This document shows, one piece after another, positions 1 to 9,401 of a stretch of 64,000 nt of DNA. Under the pieces are notes generated by a model. It searched no databases. It was not told the origin of the DNA and was given only the letters and a program-made list of their open reading frames with translations. The position numbers and the translations under genes were made by a program. The DNA comes from Rhodanobacter denitrificans. GTDB taxonomy: Bacteria; Pseudomonadota; Gammaproteobacteria; Xanthomonadales; Rhodanobacteraceae. The stretch's first letter is position 1. Each line of letters begins with the position of its first letter. Location: positions 248,001-312,000 of the forward strand of contig QFPO01000005.1 in assembly GCA_003241385.1 (NCBI GenBank), in the 5' to 3' direction.

Positions 1-910
1 GGATCGACACCGTACCGCTGAACGTGCCGCTGCCGCTGGTCGGCACGAAGGCCTGCGGGCTCATCGGCGCAGTCAGCGTACCGAGCACGTAGGCATTGCC
101 GAAGCCGCGATCGCATTCGTCGTTGGCATGCAGGCTGCCGGCGTTGACGCTGATGCGGCCCTCGACGACCAGATACTGCGAATTGCTCTGCTGGGTCTGG
201 TTGAGAAAGCCCCAGACCGTCCAGGTGAACGTCGCCGCGCCGGCGCCCTTGTTCGAGGTGCCGCCCTGCGAGTACGTGAACGAGTACGTCGTGGTGAACG
301 TCTGCAGGAAATACTTCAGGCCGGTCGGCGGCGTGTTGTCGAGTATGACCGGTGCCCCGCGCGTGCGGTCCATCGTGCGCTCGACGTGGACCTTGAACAG
401 GTCCGCGGCGGCCGGATCGACGAAGGCGCTGCCGAGTGAGGCGAAGTCGATGCAGGCACACGCGATCGCGGCGTCGTCGGTCGGCGTTCTGTCGTGCTCC
501 CGCGCGGCCCGGCTCGGAGCGTCGGCGGCCGCTGCTCCGGCCGCGACGGCCGAGTACTCCAGTGCCTCGACGCGGAAATCGGTCAGGCCCGAGGCGTTCC
601 GGCTGGCACTGATCAGCAGGGCGGCGACGCTGCGTTGCGGCAGGATGCCGACGATGCCGTGCAGCGCCGCCAGCGTATCCGGACTCGGGCACAGCAGCAG
701 GATCGGCCGGTCGGCCTTGAGGCTCTGACTGACCCATTCGGCCGTCTGCGCCGCTTCGGTCGTCCGGCAGTCCGCCACGATCAATCGGGTCTTGTCCAGC
801 GCCGCCTTGTCCGGTCGGCCGCGCGGCGTCTCTTCTCCGAGATGAAACAGATAGCTGACCGGGTGCGACAGCAGGCCATCGCCGCATACGAATATCTGTT
901 GCTGGATCAT
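1..910 (-). CDS. Hypothetical protein, C-terminus beyond window edge
   Basis: Reading the minus strand from ATG at 910 gives 303 codons without a stop, running off the window edge, so the C-terminus is missing. A good Shine-Dalgarno (AGGA, with GGGAG further upstream) precedes the start. The first ~115 residues alternate short hydrophobic strands with polar helices (ILLLCPSPD, RSVAALLISAS), suggesting an alpha/beta domain. Residues ~200-303 are Thr/Ser/Gly-rich and strand-like (TTYSFTYSQGGTSNKG, FTWTVWGFLNQTQ), as in secreted or surface beta-sandwich proteins. There is no signal peptide. I do not recognise the family. It is divergent from the large RHS toxin gene and shares a 179-base AT-richer intergenic region with it, so the two may be co-regulated; that is inference. 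Confidence 0.75.
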   Translation of the reverse strand, partial: MIQQQIFVCGDGLLSHPVSYLFHLGEETPRGRPDKAALDKTRLIVADCRTTEAAQTAEWVSQSLKADRPILLLCPSPDTLAALHGIVGILPQRSVAALLISASRNASGLTDFRVEALEYSAVAAGAAAADAPSRAAREHDRTPTDDAAIACACIDFASLGSAFVDPAAADLFKVHVERTMDRTRGAPVILDNTPPTGLKYFLQTFTTTYSFTYSQGGTSNKGAGAATFTWTVWGFLNQTQQSNSQYLVVEGRISVNAGSLHANDECDRGFGNAYVLGTLTAPMSPQAFVPTSGSGTFSGTVSI

Positions 911-977
911 CGTCCTTTTACTCCCTGTGAATACCGCCAGTCCGGCGGCGAAGTCCGATTGAGACAGATTACACAGA

Positions 978-1007
978 TTGACATTGTGAAACATGATTGA
1001 TTTTATA
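978..1007 (+). promoter_or_regulatory. Candidate sigma70-type promoter for the RHS toxin gene
   Basis: A perfect -35 hexamer TTGACA (978-983) is followed 18 bases later by TTTATA (1002-1007), in an AT-rich patch unlike the surrounding coding DNA. The toxin start codon lies about 80 bases downstream and is preceded by a strong purine-rich ribosome site (GGGAGAAGGGGG, from 1072). Predicted from sequence only. Confidence 0.45.
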
Positions 1008-1089
1008 CATTGCGCGTTAAGGACAATGACACCGGGCGCCGCGTCGCGCAGACGTCGCGCCCGACCACCTAGGGAGAAGGGGGCCGACC

Positions 1090-4000
1090 ATGTCTCATCC
1101 GCGTATCGCCTGCGCTCACGTCCTGCGTCTGTGGCCGGCCGTCGCCGCACTGCTGTGCACGCTGCTGATCGCGACCGGCCATCCGCCGGCCACCGCGGCC
1201 CGCACCGAAACGCGCGCTCAGAACCTCGCACCCTCGCAGCCGGTCGGCACGCTGCCGGGCAGCTTCGGCGTCGACGGCAACGGCGCGGCGACCTGGACGC
1301 TGCAGGTGCAGGTACCGCCCGGTACCGGCGGCGTCGCGCCGTCGCTGCAGATCACCTACGACAGCCACCGCAGCAACGGCTATCTCGGCATGGGATTCTC
1401 GCTGAGCGGCATCTCGGCGATCACGCGCTGCGGCGCCAACTACCGCACCGACGGATTCAAGGCCGGCGTCGACTACGGGCCGCGTGACCGCTACTGCCTG
1501 GACGGCCGCCGGCTGATCGCGACCTCCGGCAGCTACGGTGCCGACGGCACCGTCTACCACACCGAGATCGAGACCTGGACCGTGCTGGCCTCGCACGGCA
1601 GCTGCGGCTCGGGGCCGTGCTCGTTCACCGGCACCGACAAGGACGGCAATACGCTGAGCTTCGGCGCCACGACCGGTGCGACCGGCTCGCGCATCCTCGC
1701 GCAGGGCCGCAGCGACGGCGCCGTGCGTACCTGGTCGATCGACACGCGCACCGATCTGAACGGCAACGCGGTCGGCGTCGTCTACGTCAACGACGCGACC
1801 ACCGGCGAGTACTACCCGCAGCGCATCGACTACACGAGCAATGCCGCGGCGGGTCTCTCGGCGCAGCGCTCGGTACGCTTCGACTACGAGTCGCGCGACG
1901 ACGTCGTCAAGCGCTTCCTGGCCGGATCGCAGGTGCTGATCTCGCAGCGGCTGAGCGCGATCACGACCTCGGTCGTGCAGGACGGCACGGCATCGGACGT
2001 CCTGCGCTACCGGTTCGCGTACGCGGCGAGCCCGACCACGCAGCGCTCGCGCCTGCAGAGCGTCACGCTGTGCGACGCCGCCGGCATCTGCTGGCCGCCG
2101 AGCACGTTCGACTGGTACACCGACCCGACCACGTTCGCGGCGCCGACGACGCAGCTGCCGGGGCCCACCTACGTGATCCTCGACGGGCGGCTCTATCCGT
2201 TCGGCGTGATGATGGATTTCAACGGCGACGGACTGGCCGACTATTCCAAGGCGGTCGAGTTCGTCGACGGCAACCGCGATCTCTCGGTCTATCTCGGCCG
2301 CAGCGACGGCAGTTTCGAGCCCGCGTCCTATTCGCTGCCGGGGCCGGTCTGGCGCGTCACCAGCGACGCCGTCGTGCAAACCGGCGTGCTGCAGGACATC
2401 AACGGCGACGGCATCCTCGATTTCTCACCGGCGCTGCGCAACGACGATGCCGGCACCACCGACTACACGGTCTATCTCGGCAGCGGCAGCGGCTTCGTCC
2501 GGCAGACGAACTACCAGCTGCCCGGGCCGCTGTTCTGGCAGGTCAACGGCCGCACGATGGACAGTGGCGTGCTCGAGGACGTCAACGGCGACGGCATTCC
2601 GGACTACTCGCGCGCGACCGTGCTGCTGGCGACCGGCGAGACGATGCTCGATCTGTACAAGGGCACCGGTACCGGCTTCACGGCGACCGGCACCCAGCTG
2701 CCGGGACCGCTGTTCGCGATCGACGCGACCGGTTCGCGCGACGCCGGCATCCTGCGTGACATCAACGGCGACGGCCTGGCCGACTACTCGGCCGCCACGG
2801 TCAATGCCGATGCCGGCAGCCAGGATCTGCGCGTCTTCCTCGGCCAGAGTCCGGACTTCACGTTCCGCTACGCCTACGACCTGCCGGGCCAGATGATCTG
2901 GATCGTCGATGGCCGCGCGCTCGCGAGCGGCGCCCTGGTCGACATCAACGGCGACGGCATCCCGGACTATTCGCGCGCGACCGAGCTGACCGCCAGCGGC
3001 GAGCTGCTGCTCGACGTCCATCTCGGCACCGGCGGTGGCTACACGCCGGCCGGCTTCAAGCTGCCCGGTCCGCTGTACTCGATCATCGACGGCGTGTCCT
3101 ACGTGCAGGGCATGCTGACCAACTGGAACGGCGACGGCACCACGCGCTACTCGCGCGCGACGCAGTGGCGCGATGGCACCGAGGACCTCGCGCTCTATCT
3201 CGGCAGCGGCACCGGTTTCAGCGCGATGGGCAAGGACCTGCCGAAGGCGATGTTCCGCGTCCTCGACGGCGGCACCTACGCCAATGCCGAGTACCAGGAC
3301 GTCAACGGCGACGGCGTGACCGACTTCGTCGACAGCGTCTGCACGCTCGAGGCCGGCGGAGCGCTGAGCCAGTGTGCGCTCGGCGTGCAGCTCGCGAACG
3401 GGCCGTTCTCGGACCTGCTGCAGCGCGTGACCAACGGTTTCGGCGGCACCGTCGACGTCGAGTACGAGGCGCTGACGGCCGGCCTGTACACACCGGCCGG
3501 GCCGCCGACCTATCCGACCCGCAACGTCGACGGCTCGATGATCGTGGTGTCGGCCTACGTCAACGGTGACGGCCGCGGCAATAGCTATCGCTACACCTAT
3601 ACCTACGCGGGCGGTCTCGTCGACGCGCTCGGCTACGGCTGGCTCGGCTTCTCCGACGTGACGATGACCGACGTCGCCGGCGGGCGCGCCGCCAAGTCCA
3701 CCTACGACCAGACCTATCCGTTCGCCGGCATGGTCGCTTCGAGCGCGGCGATCGACGGCGACGGCACGCTGCTCGCGCGCAGCGTCTACACCTACATCGA
3801 CGCGGCACAGCCGGCCCTGCAGGCGCTCGGCGTCCATCAGCCGCTGCGCAGCAGCGAGACGATGACGCAGTACACCGCCGGCAGCGCCGACTACACGCTG
3901 GAGACCCGGTACGAGTACGACGCCTACGGCAACGCCGCGCTGACCGCCGAACTCGGCGACGCCTCGATCGGCGACGACGACCTCTACACCTGCGTGCGCT

Positions 4001-7000
4001 ACCACAACGATGCGGCGTCCGGCCGCTACGGCTACGAGCTGCAGACCAAGGTCGACCGTACGCAGGCCGGCTGCCGCACGTTCCTCGACGCACCCGACCC
4101 GGCCGCGATCACCTGGGACCCCGCGGTCGACCTGCGCTGGAGCAAGAAGGACTACGACGCGAACATGAACCTCATCGCGTCGTCGCGCTACGACGATACG
4201 CATGCGGTGTTCCTGACCGACAGCTTCGGGTTCGACGCCTACGGCAACATCCTCAGCGCGACCAATGCCGCCGGCGACACGACGACCTACGCCTACGACG
4301 CCACCTATCACACGTTCCGCACGACGATCACCTCGCCGCCGCTGACGCGCGACGGCGGCGCCAGCTACCAGCTGACCACGCGCACCGACTACGAGCCGGC
4401 GTTCGGCGTGCTGATCGCGACCACCGATCCCAACGGCAACGTCACCACGCAGGAGATCGACGGCTTCGGCCGGCCGGCACGGGTTTACGGTCCGGACGAT
4501 CAGGGCAAGCAGACCCTGCTGGTGACGACCGCCTGGGCCACGTCCGGCGGCGCGTATTACCTGCAGACCCAGCAGCGGCCGTCCTGGAACGTCGACGACC
4601 AGACCACCTGGTACTGGGATCGCCAGTACTACGACGGCCTCGATCGCGTCTACCGCGGCGAGCGCTACGGCGTGAAGGACGGCCAGGCGACCAGCGTGCT
4701 CGCCGACACCGGCTTCGACGCGCAGGGCCGCGTGCACACGACGACCGCGCCGTACTACGCCGGCGATCCGGCGCCGACGACGACGATCGAGTACGACGTC
4801 TACAACCGGCCGATCCTGTCGACCGATGCGGCCGGCGTCCAGCACAAGATCGACTACGCCGAAGGCGGCCGCAAGATCACGCGGACCAACGCGTACGGCA
4901 CGCCCGACGCGCAGACCGAGATCACCTATCTGAGCGGCCGCGGCCTGGTCGAGCAGGCGGTCGCGCCGAACGGCGCGACGACCACCTACGCGCGCGATCC
5001 GCTCGGCCAGATCCTCTCGGTCACGACCGCGCCCGAGGCGCGCCTGACCACGATCACCTACGACTCGATCGGCCGCCAGCGCACGCTGTCCAGCAGCAAT
5101 ACCGGCACCTCGAGCTGGACGTTCGACGCCACCGGCACGCTGCGGCAGATCGTCGACGGCGCCGGCAACGTGATCGCCTATCCCGAGTACGACGGCATGG
5201 GCCGGCTGCGCCAGCGCACGATGACCTATGCCGGCGGCACCGCCTCGGCGGTCTACGTCTACGACGATCCGACCTACGCCAATGGCCTGGGCAACCTGAC
5301 CGGCGTGCAGATGAACCAGGGCGCGGCCGGCGCGTTCGCTTACACCTACGGCTACACCGCGTACGGCCAGGCCAAGGCCGGCACGATGACGCTCGGCGGC
5401 GAGCGCTACGTCTACGGATCGAGCTACGACCCGCTCGGCCGCCTCAGCACGGCGACCTATCCGAGCGGCGAGGTGCTGTCGATGAGCTACCTCACCGAGG
5501 CGACCACCGGCAGCGTCGCGCTGACGCCGGCCGGCGGCGGCAGCGCGGTCACCTATGCGACCTACGAGGCCTACACCGCGCTCGGCCAGGCGCAGCGCAT
5601 CCGCTACGACCGCTCCGGCGTCACCGTCGAGAACGGCTACTTCCCGATCGGTCCCTCGTTCTCGCAGTTGCAGACCACGCGCGCGAGCAATACCGCCGGC
5701 ACGCTGTACGCGCGCAGCTACACCTGGAACCCGCTCAACTCGCTGACCGGCATCGCCGATCAGCAGAACGCCGCGGCCAGCGAGGCCTATCGCTACGACA
5801 CGCAGCCGGCCAACGCGCACATGGGATTCCTGACCCGGGCCAGCGGCGCCTACGGCACGCAGGACTACGCCTACGATGCGCTCGGCAACGTGTCGGACAA
5901 GGCCGGCGTCACGATGACCTATGCCGACGGCAAGGACTGGCTGACCGCGACCTCGGCCGGCGCCACGCTGGACTATTACGCCAACGGCAATCTCAAGACG
6001 CAGACCGACGGCGGCACCGCCTTCGCGTACACCTACGACGCCGGCGGCCTGCTGGTGCAGGTCGACCGCACCGTCGACGGCCAGACCGAGTCCGGCTACG
6101 CCGCCTACGACGCCAGCGGCCGGCGCGTCTTCTACCAGCGCATCGGCGACGCGCAGAAGACCTGGCGCGTGACCAGCCAGTTCGAGGTCGTCGACCGCGG
6201 CGACGGCACGTTCCAGCACACCGTCTACGTGCCCGGCACGGTCACGCCGATCGCGGCGATCACCGCCGACGGCAAGGGCAACGACGGCGGCGCCGCGACG
6301 CAGGCGGCGCTGCGCGATCTGTACGGCCCGCGCACGCTGAAGGGCCGCGCGCTCTCGGCCGTGCACGGCCTGCGCGCCGAGCTCGCCGCGGCCGGCCGCG
6401 CCGCGGCGCCGTTCGGCACCGGCCTGCTGTTCGCGGCGCTCGGCCTGTTCTACGTACGCGCCACGCGCAGCCGCCCCGGCGCCGAGCCGGTCCGTCCGTT
6501 CTACCGGTGGAGCACGCCGCTGGTGCTGCTGTGCTTCCTGCTCGGCAGTCCGCCGCCGGCCTATGCGGCCCTGCTGCCCGGCGCGAACGGTGCCGGCGTG
6601 CCGACCGCGGGCTCGGTGTTCTTCCTGCCCAACGCACTCGAAAGCACGGTGCTGGTGACCGACCAGAGCGGCACCGTCACCGCGACCGTCGCCTATACGC
6701 CCGACGGTGCGATCGATCAGCCGAACAGCAGCGGCGTCGACAACTTCCGGCCGAAGTTCGTCGGCAGCGAATGGGATCCGACCGCCGCGCTCTATCACAT
6801 GGGCGTGCGCTACTACGCGCCGGCGCTCGGCCGCTTCATCTCGCCCGATCCGGTCGGCCAGTTCACGAGTCCGTATCTGTACGCCGGCAACAACCCGGTC
6901 TCGGCGATCGATCCGGACGGCGACTTCGCATTCGCGGTCGCGATGATCATCGGCGCGGTCGTCGGTGCGTACTTCGGCGGCGCCACCGTCAACCACGACA

Positions 7001-8367
7001 TGAACCCGCTGAACTGGAACTGGCGATCCGGCAAGACCTATGCCGGACTCGCGGCCGGCGCGGCGATCGGTGCGGTCGGCGCCGCCGCCGGCGGCCTGGC
7101 GGTCGAGGCCGGCGTCGCGATCGGCGCCTCCGGCGGTCTCGCGGCCGAGGCGGCCGGCGTCGCGGTCGGCATCGGTGGTCAGGTCCTGGTCGGCGCCGGC
7201 GAGAACGCCGCGTTCACCGCGCTCGGCGGCGGCAGTGCCAAGGACGTGCTGCAGGCGGCCGGCGAGGGTGCGCTGTGGAGCGCCGCGTTCGCGGTCGCCG
7301 GCGAGGCGATGGGCGGCATCGCCTCGCAGTTCGCACGGCGCACCGGTGCCGCGGCCGAGGGCCTGGAAGAGAGTGCCGCCTCGGCCGCACGCCGCGAGAG
7401 CAGCGCCGCCGACGATCTGGCCGGCGATGTCTGCAGCGCCAGCTTCGTCGCCGGCACGCCGGTGATCGGCGCCGGCGGGCAGGTCCGGCCGATCGAGTCG
7501 ATCGCGGTCGGCGACCGCGTCGCCGGCCGCGACGTGCCGGCCGGCGTCGACGCCGACGGCACCGTCTCCGAGCTGGTACGCCGCGAGACCGACGTCCTCG
7601 TGCAGATCACGCTCGCCGGCGGCGAGCGCATCACGACGACGCCCGACCACGCGTTCCGCGGTCACCAGCGCGGCTGGATTCCGGCCAAGGACTTGGGGGC
7701 CGGCTCGCTGCTCGACGGCGCCGACGGCAAGGCGATCGAGGTCGCCTCGGTATCGACCTACCAGGCGCAGGCGCCCACGCGCGTCTACAACTTCGAGGTC
7801 GAGGGCACGCACACCTATCGCGTCGGCGAGGACGGCGCGCTCGTCCACAACCCCAAGTCGAAGAAGGCGCGCGTATGCCGCGCCAGCATCGACCCCTACG
7901 GCGTCGTCACCGAGGAATGGAACATCACCGAGCTGCAGCGCCGCTATCCGGTCAAGAAGGACTATCAGGCGATCCAGCGCGACATCCGGCTCAAGGCGCG
8001 CAATGCCAACAAGATCATCAACAGCGGCAAGGTCACCGCGCGCACGCGCGTGACCAATCCGGCCAAGACCGCCAGTCCGCAATGGGTGCGCTATCAGTGG
8101 CAGCGCAAGTTCGGCACCGGGTCGACGCCGCCCAAGTCGATCCGGGCCGCGCTCGCGGTGCTGCGCAAGCACTTCGCCAATCAGGACGTCGACGAGTTCT
8201 TGACGCGCATCCAGGGCGGGCTGACCATCCGCGAAGGCATGCCCGAGAACCAGGGCCCGATCAACAGCTTCGTCAATCAGACCTCCGGAGCCGCCATGGG
8301 CGCACTGTCGCGCTCGGGGCCACCGCAGACGATCACGGCGATCAAACCGGCATTCACGGTATTTTGA
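1090..8367 (+). CDS. Secreted SpvB/FG-GAP/RHS-repeat polymorphic toxin with Hint domain
   Basis: 2,425 residues. A Sec signal peptide (residues 1-~37, hydrophobic core then ATAA) is followed by an SpvB-like domain (~45-370). Seven ~60-residue FG-GAP-like repeats carry D-x-NGDG calcium-type loops (~377-747), and a long YD/RHS-repeat shell runs to ~1720. Two hydrophobic segments (~1776-1792 and ~1806-1826) follow, then the RHS core (~1848-1943, with GVRYYAPALGRFISPDP and NNPVSAIDPDG). A Gly/Ala-rich stretch leads to a Hint (intein-like) domain from C2115 to H2253-N2254, which in this family releases the downstream domain. The 171-residue C-terminal tip (2255-2425) is basic and unassigned; by position it is the toxin. 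RHS shells encapsulate such tips and deliver them to competitors. The overlapping ankyrin gene is the likely immunity protein. Confidence 0.9.
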   Translation: MSHPRIACAHVLRLWPAVAALLCTLLIATGHPPATAARTETRAQNLAPSQPVGTLPGSFGVDGNGAATWTLQVQVPPGTGGVAPSLQITYDSHRSNGYLGMGFSLSGISAITRCGANYRTDGFKAGVDYGPRDRYCLDGRRLIATSGSYGADGTVYHTEIETWTVLASHGSCGSGPCSFTGTDKDGNTLSFGATTGATGSRILAQGRSDGAVRTWSIDTRTDLNGNAVGVVYVNDATTGEYYPQRIDYTSNAAAGLSAQRSVRFDYESRDDVVKRFLAGSQVLISQRLSAITTSVVQDGTASDVLRYRFAYAASPTTQRSRLQSVTLCDAAGICWPPSTFDWYTDPTTFAAPTTQLPGPTYVILDGRLYPFGVMMDFNGDGLADYSKAVEFVDGNRDLSVYLGRSDGSFEPASYSLPGPVWRVTSDAVVQTGVLQDINGDGILDFSPALRNDDAGTTDYTVYLGSGSGFVRQTNYQLPGPLFWQVNGRTMDSGVLEDVNGDGIPDYSRATVLLATGETMLDLYKGTGTGFTATGTQLPGPLFAIDATGSRDAGILRDINGDGLADYSAATVNADAGSQDLRVFLGQSPDFTFRYAYDLPGQMIWIVDGRALASGALVDINGDGIPDYSRATELTASGELLLDVHLGTGGGYTPAGFKLPGPLYSIIDGVSYVQGMLTNWNGDGTTRYSRATQWRDGTEDLALYLGSGTGFSAMGKDLPKAMFRVLDGGTYANAEYQDVNGDGVTDFVDSVCTLEAGGALSQCALGVQLANGPFSDLLQRVTNGFGGTVDVEYEALTAGLYTPAGPPTYPTRNVDGSMIVVSAYVNGDGRGNSYRYTYTYAGGLVDALGYGWLGFSDVTMTDVAGGRAAKSTYDQTYPFAGMVASSAAIDGDGTLLARSVYTYIDAAQPALQALGVHQPLRSSETMTQYTAGSADYTLETRYEYDAYGNAALTAELGDASIGDDDLYTCVRYHNDAASGRYGYELQTKVDRTQAGCRTFLDAPDPAAITWDPAVDLRWSKKDYDANMNLIASSRYDDTHAVFLTDSFGFDAYGNILSATNAAGDTTTYAYDATYHTFRTTITSPPLTRDGGASYQLTTRTDYEPAFGVLIATTDPNGNVTTQEIDGFGRPARVYGPDDQGKQTLLVTTAWATSGGAYYLQTQQRPSWNVDDQTTWYWDRQYYDGLDRVYRGERYGVKDGQATSVLADTGFDAQGRVHTTTAPYYAGDPAPTTTIEYDVYNRPILSTDAAGVQHKIDYAEGGRKITRTNAYGTPDAQTEITYLSGRGLVEQAVAPNGATTTYARDPLGQILSVTTAPEARLTTITYDSIGRQRTLSSSNTGTSSWTFDATGTLRQIVDGAGNVIAYPEYDGMGRLRQRTMTYAGGTASAVYVYDDPTYANGLGNLTGVQMNQGAAGAFAYTYGYTAYGQAKAGTMTLGGERYVYGSSYDPLGRLSTATYPSGEVLSMSYLTEATTGSVALTPAGGGSAVTYATYEAYTALGQAQRIRYDRSGVTVENGYFPIGPSFSQLQTTRASNTAGTLYARSYTWNPLNSLTGIADQQNAAASEAYRYDTQPANAHMGFLTRASGAYGTQDYAYDALGNVSDKAGVTMTYADGKDWLTATSAGATLDYYANGNLKTQTDGGTAFAYTYDAGGLLVQVDRTVDGQTESGYAAYDASGRRVFYQRIGDAQKTWRVTSQFEVVDRGDGTFQHTVYVPGTVTPIAAITADGKGNDGGAATQAALRDLYGPRTLKGRALSAVHGLRAELAAAGRAAAPFGTGLLFAALGLFYVRATRSRPGAEPVRPFYRWSTPLVLLCFLLGSPPPAYAALLPGANGAGVPTAGSVFFLPNALESTVLVTDQSGTVTATVAYTPDGAIDQPNSSGVDNFRPKFVGSEWDPTAALYHMGVRYYAPALGRFISPDPVGQFTSPYLYAGNNPVSAIDPDGDFAFAVAMIIGAVVGAYFGGATVNHDMNPLNWNWRSGKTYAGLAAGAAIGAVGAAAGGLAVEAGVAIGASGGLAAEAAGVAVGIGGQVLVGAGENAAFTALGGGSAKDVLQAAGEGALWSAAFAVAGEAMGGIASQFARRTGAAAEGLEESAASAARRESSAADDLAGDVCSASFVAGTPVIGAGGQVRPIESIAVGDRVAGRDVPAGVDADGTVSELVRRETDVLVQITLAGGERITTTPDHAFRGHQRGWIPAKDLGAGSLLDGADGKAIEVASVSTYQAQAPTRVYNFEVEGTHTYRVGEDGALVHNPKSKKARVCRASIDPYGVVTEEWNITELQRRYPVKKDYQAIQRDIRLKARNANKIINSGKVTARTRVTNPAKTASPQWVRYQWQRKFGTGSTPPKSIRAALAVLRKHFANQDVDEFLTRIQGGLTIREGMPENQGPINSFVNQTSGAAMGALSRSGPPQTITAIKPAFTVF

Positions 8368-9092
8368 ACGACAGACTCGACTACGCGCTGGCCGGTGCCG
8401 CCGCGCACGGCGATCTCGACGCCGTGCGCGAGCTGGTCGATGCCGGTGCGCGCATCGGCGCCGGTGAGCAGGAAGCGCTGCGGCTGGCCGCGCAGGAAGG
8501 CCATCTGACGGTCGTGCGCTGGCTGCTCGCGCACGGCGCCGACCCACAGGTCGAGGACTGCCGTCCGTTCCGGCTCGCCGCCGAGCAGGGCCATGCCGAG
8601 GTCGTGCGCGAGCTGCTCGCGCACGGCTGCGACGTGCACGCCAAGGGCGAATACGCGACCGGCATGGCCGTGCAGAACGGCCACCTGGCCGTCGTGCGCC
8701 TGCTGCATGCCGCCGGCGCCGATCTGACCGCGCGCGGCGGCGCGATGGTGGCGGTCGCCGCCGCCAAGGGCCATCTGGACGTGCTGCGCTATCTCGGCGA
8801 GTCCGGTGTCCCGCTCGATGCCGAGCACGGCGGCGCGTTGGTCGTGGCCGCACGTGACGGCCGCCTGCCGATCGTGCGCTTCCTCGTCGAGCACGGCGTC
8901 GAGGTCGCCTCGCGCGAGCACGCCGCGCTCGCGCTGGCCGCGCAGAACGGCCATGCCGACGTCGTCGCGTACCTGCTCGAGCACGGCGCCGACCCGTCCG
9001 CACGCGACGGTGCCGCGGCGGCGTTCGCGCGCGAGAACGGACATGCGGCGCTCGCCGAGCGCCTGGACATGCATCGGCGGTCCGGTCGCTGA
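8364..9092 (+). CDS. Ankyrin-repeat protein, candidate immunity protein of the RHS toxin
   Basis: Frame +3 contains about 242 residues of ankyrin repeats (about seven units, each with the pattern A-xx-GH-xx-VVR-x-LL-xx-GA). The reading frame is open far upstream, but ankyrin sequence begins right at TTG 8364, whose last bases overlap the TGA stop of the RHS gene (TTGA, 8364-8367). I therefore take TTG as the start, translationally coupled to the toxin. There is no signal peptide, so the product should be cytoplasmic. Ankyrin proteins are one of the known immunity classes encoded directly downstream of polymorphic toxins; by position and overlap this one should neutralise the tip of the RHS protein. 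Binding itself is inferred, not seen. Confidence 0.8.
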   Translation: MNDRLDYALAGAAAHGDLDAVRELVDAGARIGAGEQEALRLAAQEGHLTVVRWLLAHGADPQVEDCRPFRLAAEQGHAEVVRELLAHGCDVHAKGEYATGMAVQNGHLAVVRLLHAAGADLTARGGAMVAVAAAKGHLDVLRYLGESGVPLDAEHGGALVVAARDGRLPIVRFLVEHGVEVASREHAALALAAQNGHADVVAYLLEHGADPSARDGAAAAFARENGHAALAERLDMHRRSGR

Positions 9093-9401
9093 AAGACCGG
9101 AGGCTTCATCCACGACGACTGGACGTCGCGTCGTGAATCCGTCATCCGCTTGATGACCGCTCGCCGGACTCGGAGGATGAGGTTTCGCTCGTCGTCCCGG
9201 CGTCGCCGACCGCGCCGGCGACGATACCTTCACCCCGGGAGCGGCGACCTGCTCTCCAATCGCATCGGCTGCATCCACTTCGGTCGTGCCCGCGCATGGC
9301 CGGGCCGTCCCGTTCGGACCGGCGCGGCCGCATCGCAGTCCCGGATCGATGCAGGTGCCGACGGCTGGCGACGCATCGCATGATGAAACGGGAGCCCGCC
9401 C
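9093..9401. other. Intergenic region with no supported gene
   Basis: 309 bases between the ankyrin gene and the convergent serine hydrolase. A short GC-rich inverted repeat, CACGACG/CGTCGTG (9111-9117 and 9129-9135), lies just after the ankyrin stop and could be a weak transcription end, but it lacks a T tract. Open frames here show no protein-like composition. Confidence 0.5.

Noticed and set aside
96..1000. Plus-strand frames at the left edge
   Set aside because: They oppose a 303-codon minus-strand gene with a good ribosome site and show no protein features.
6507..8363. Upstream extension of the ankyrin frame inside the toxin gene
   Set aside because: Arginine-rich shadow of the RHS frame; ankyrin sequence begins only at TTG 8364.
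2425..9003. A 2,192-residue open frame on the minus strand
   Set aside because: It is antisense to the RHS toxin and ankyrin gene and consists of Arg/Val/Asp-rich low-complexity translation caused by GC-rich codons; no domain or ribosome site.
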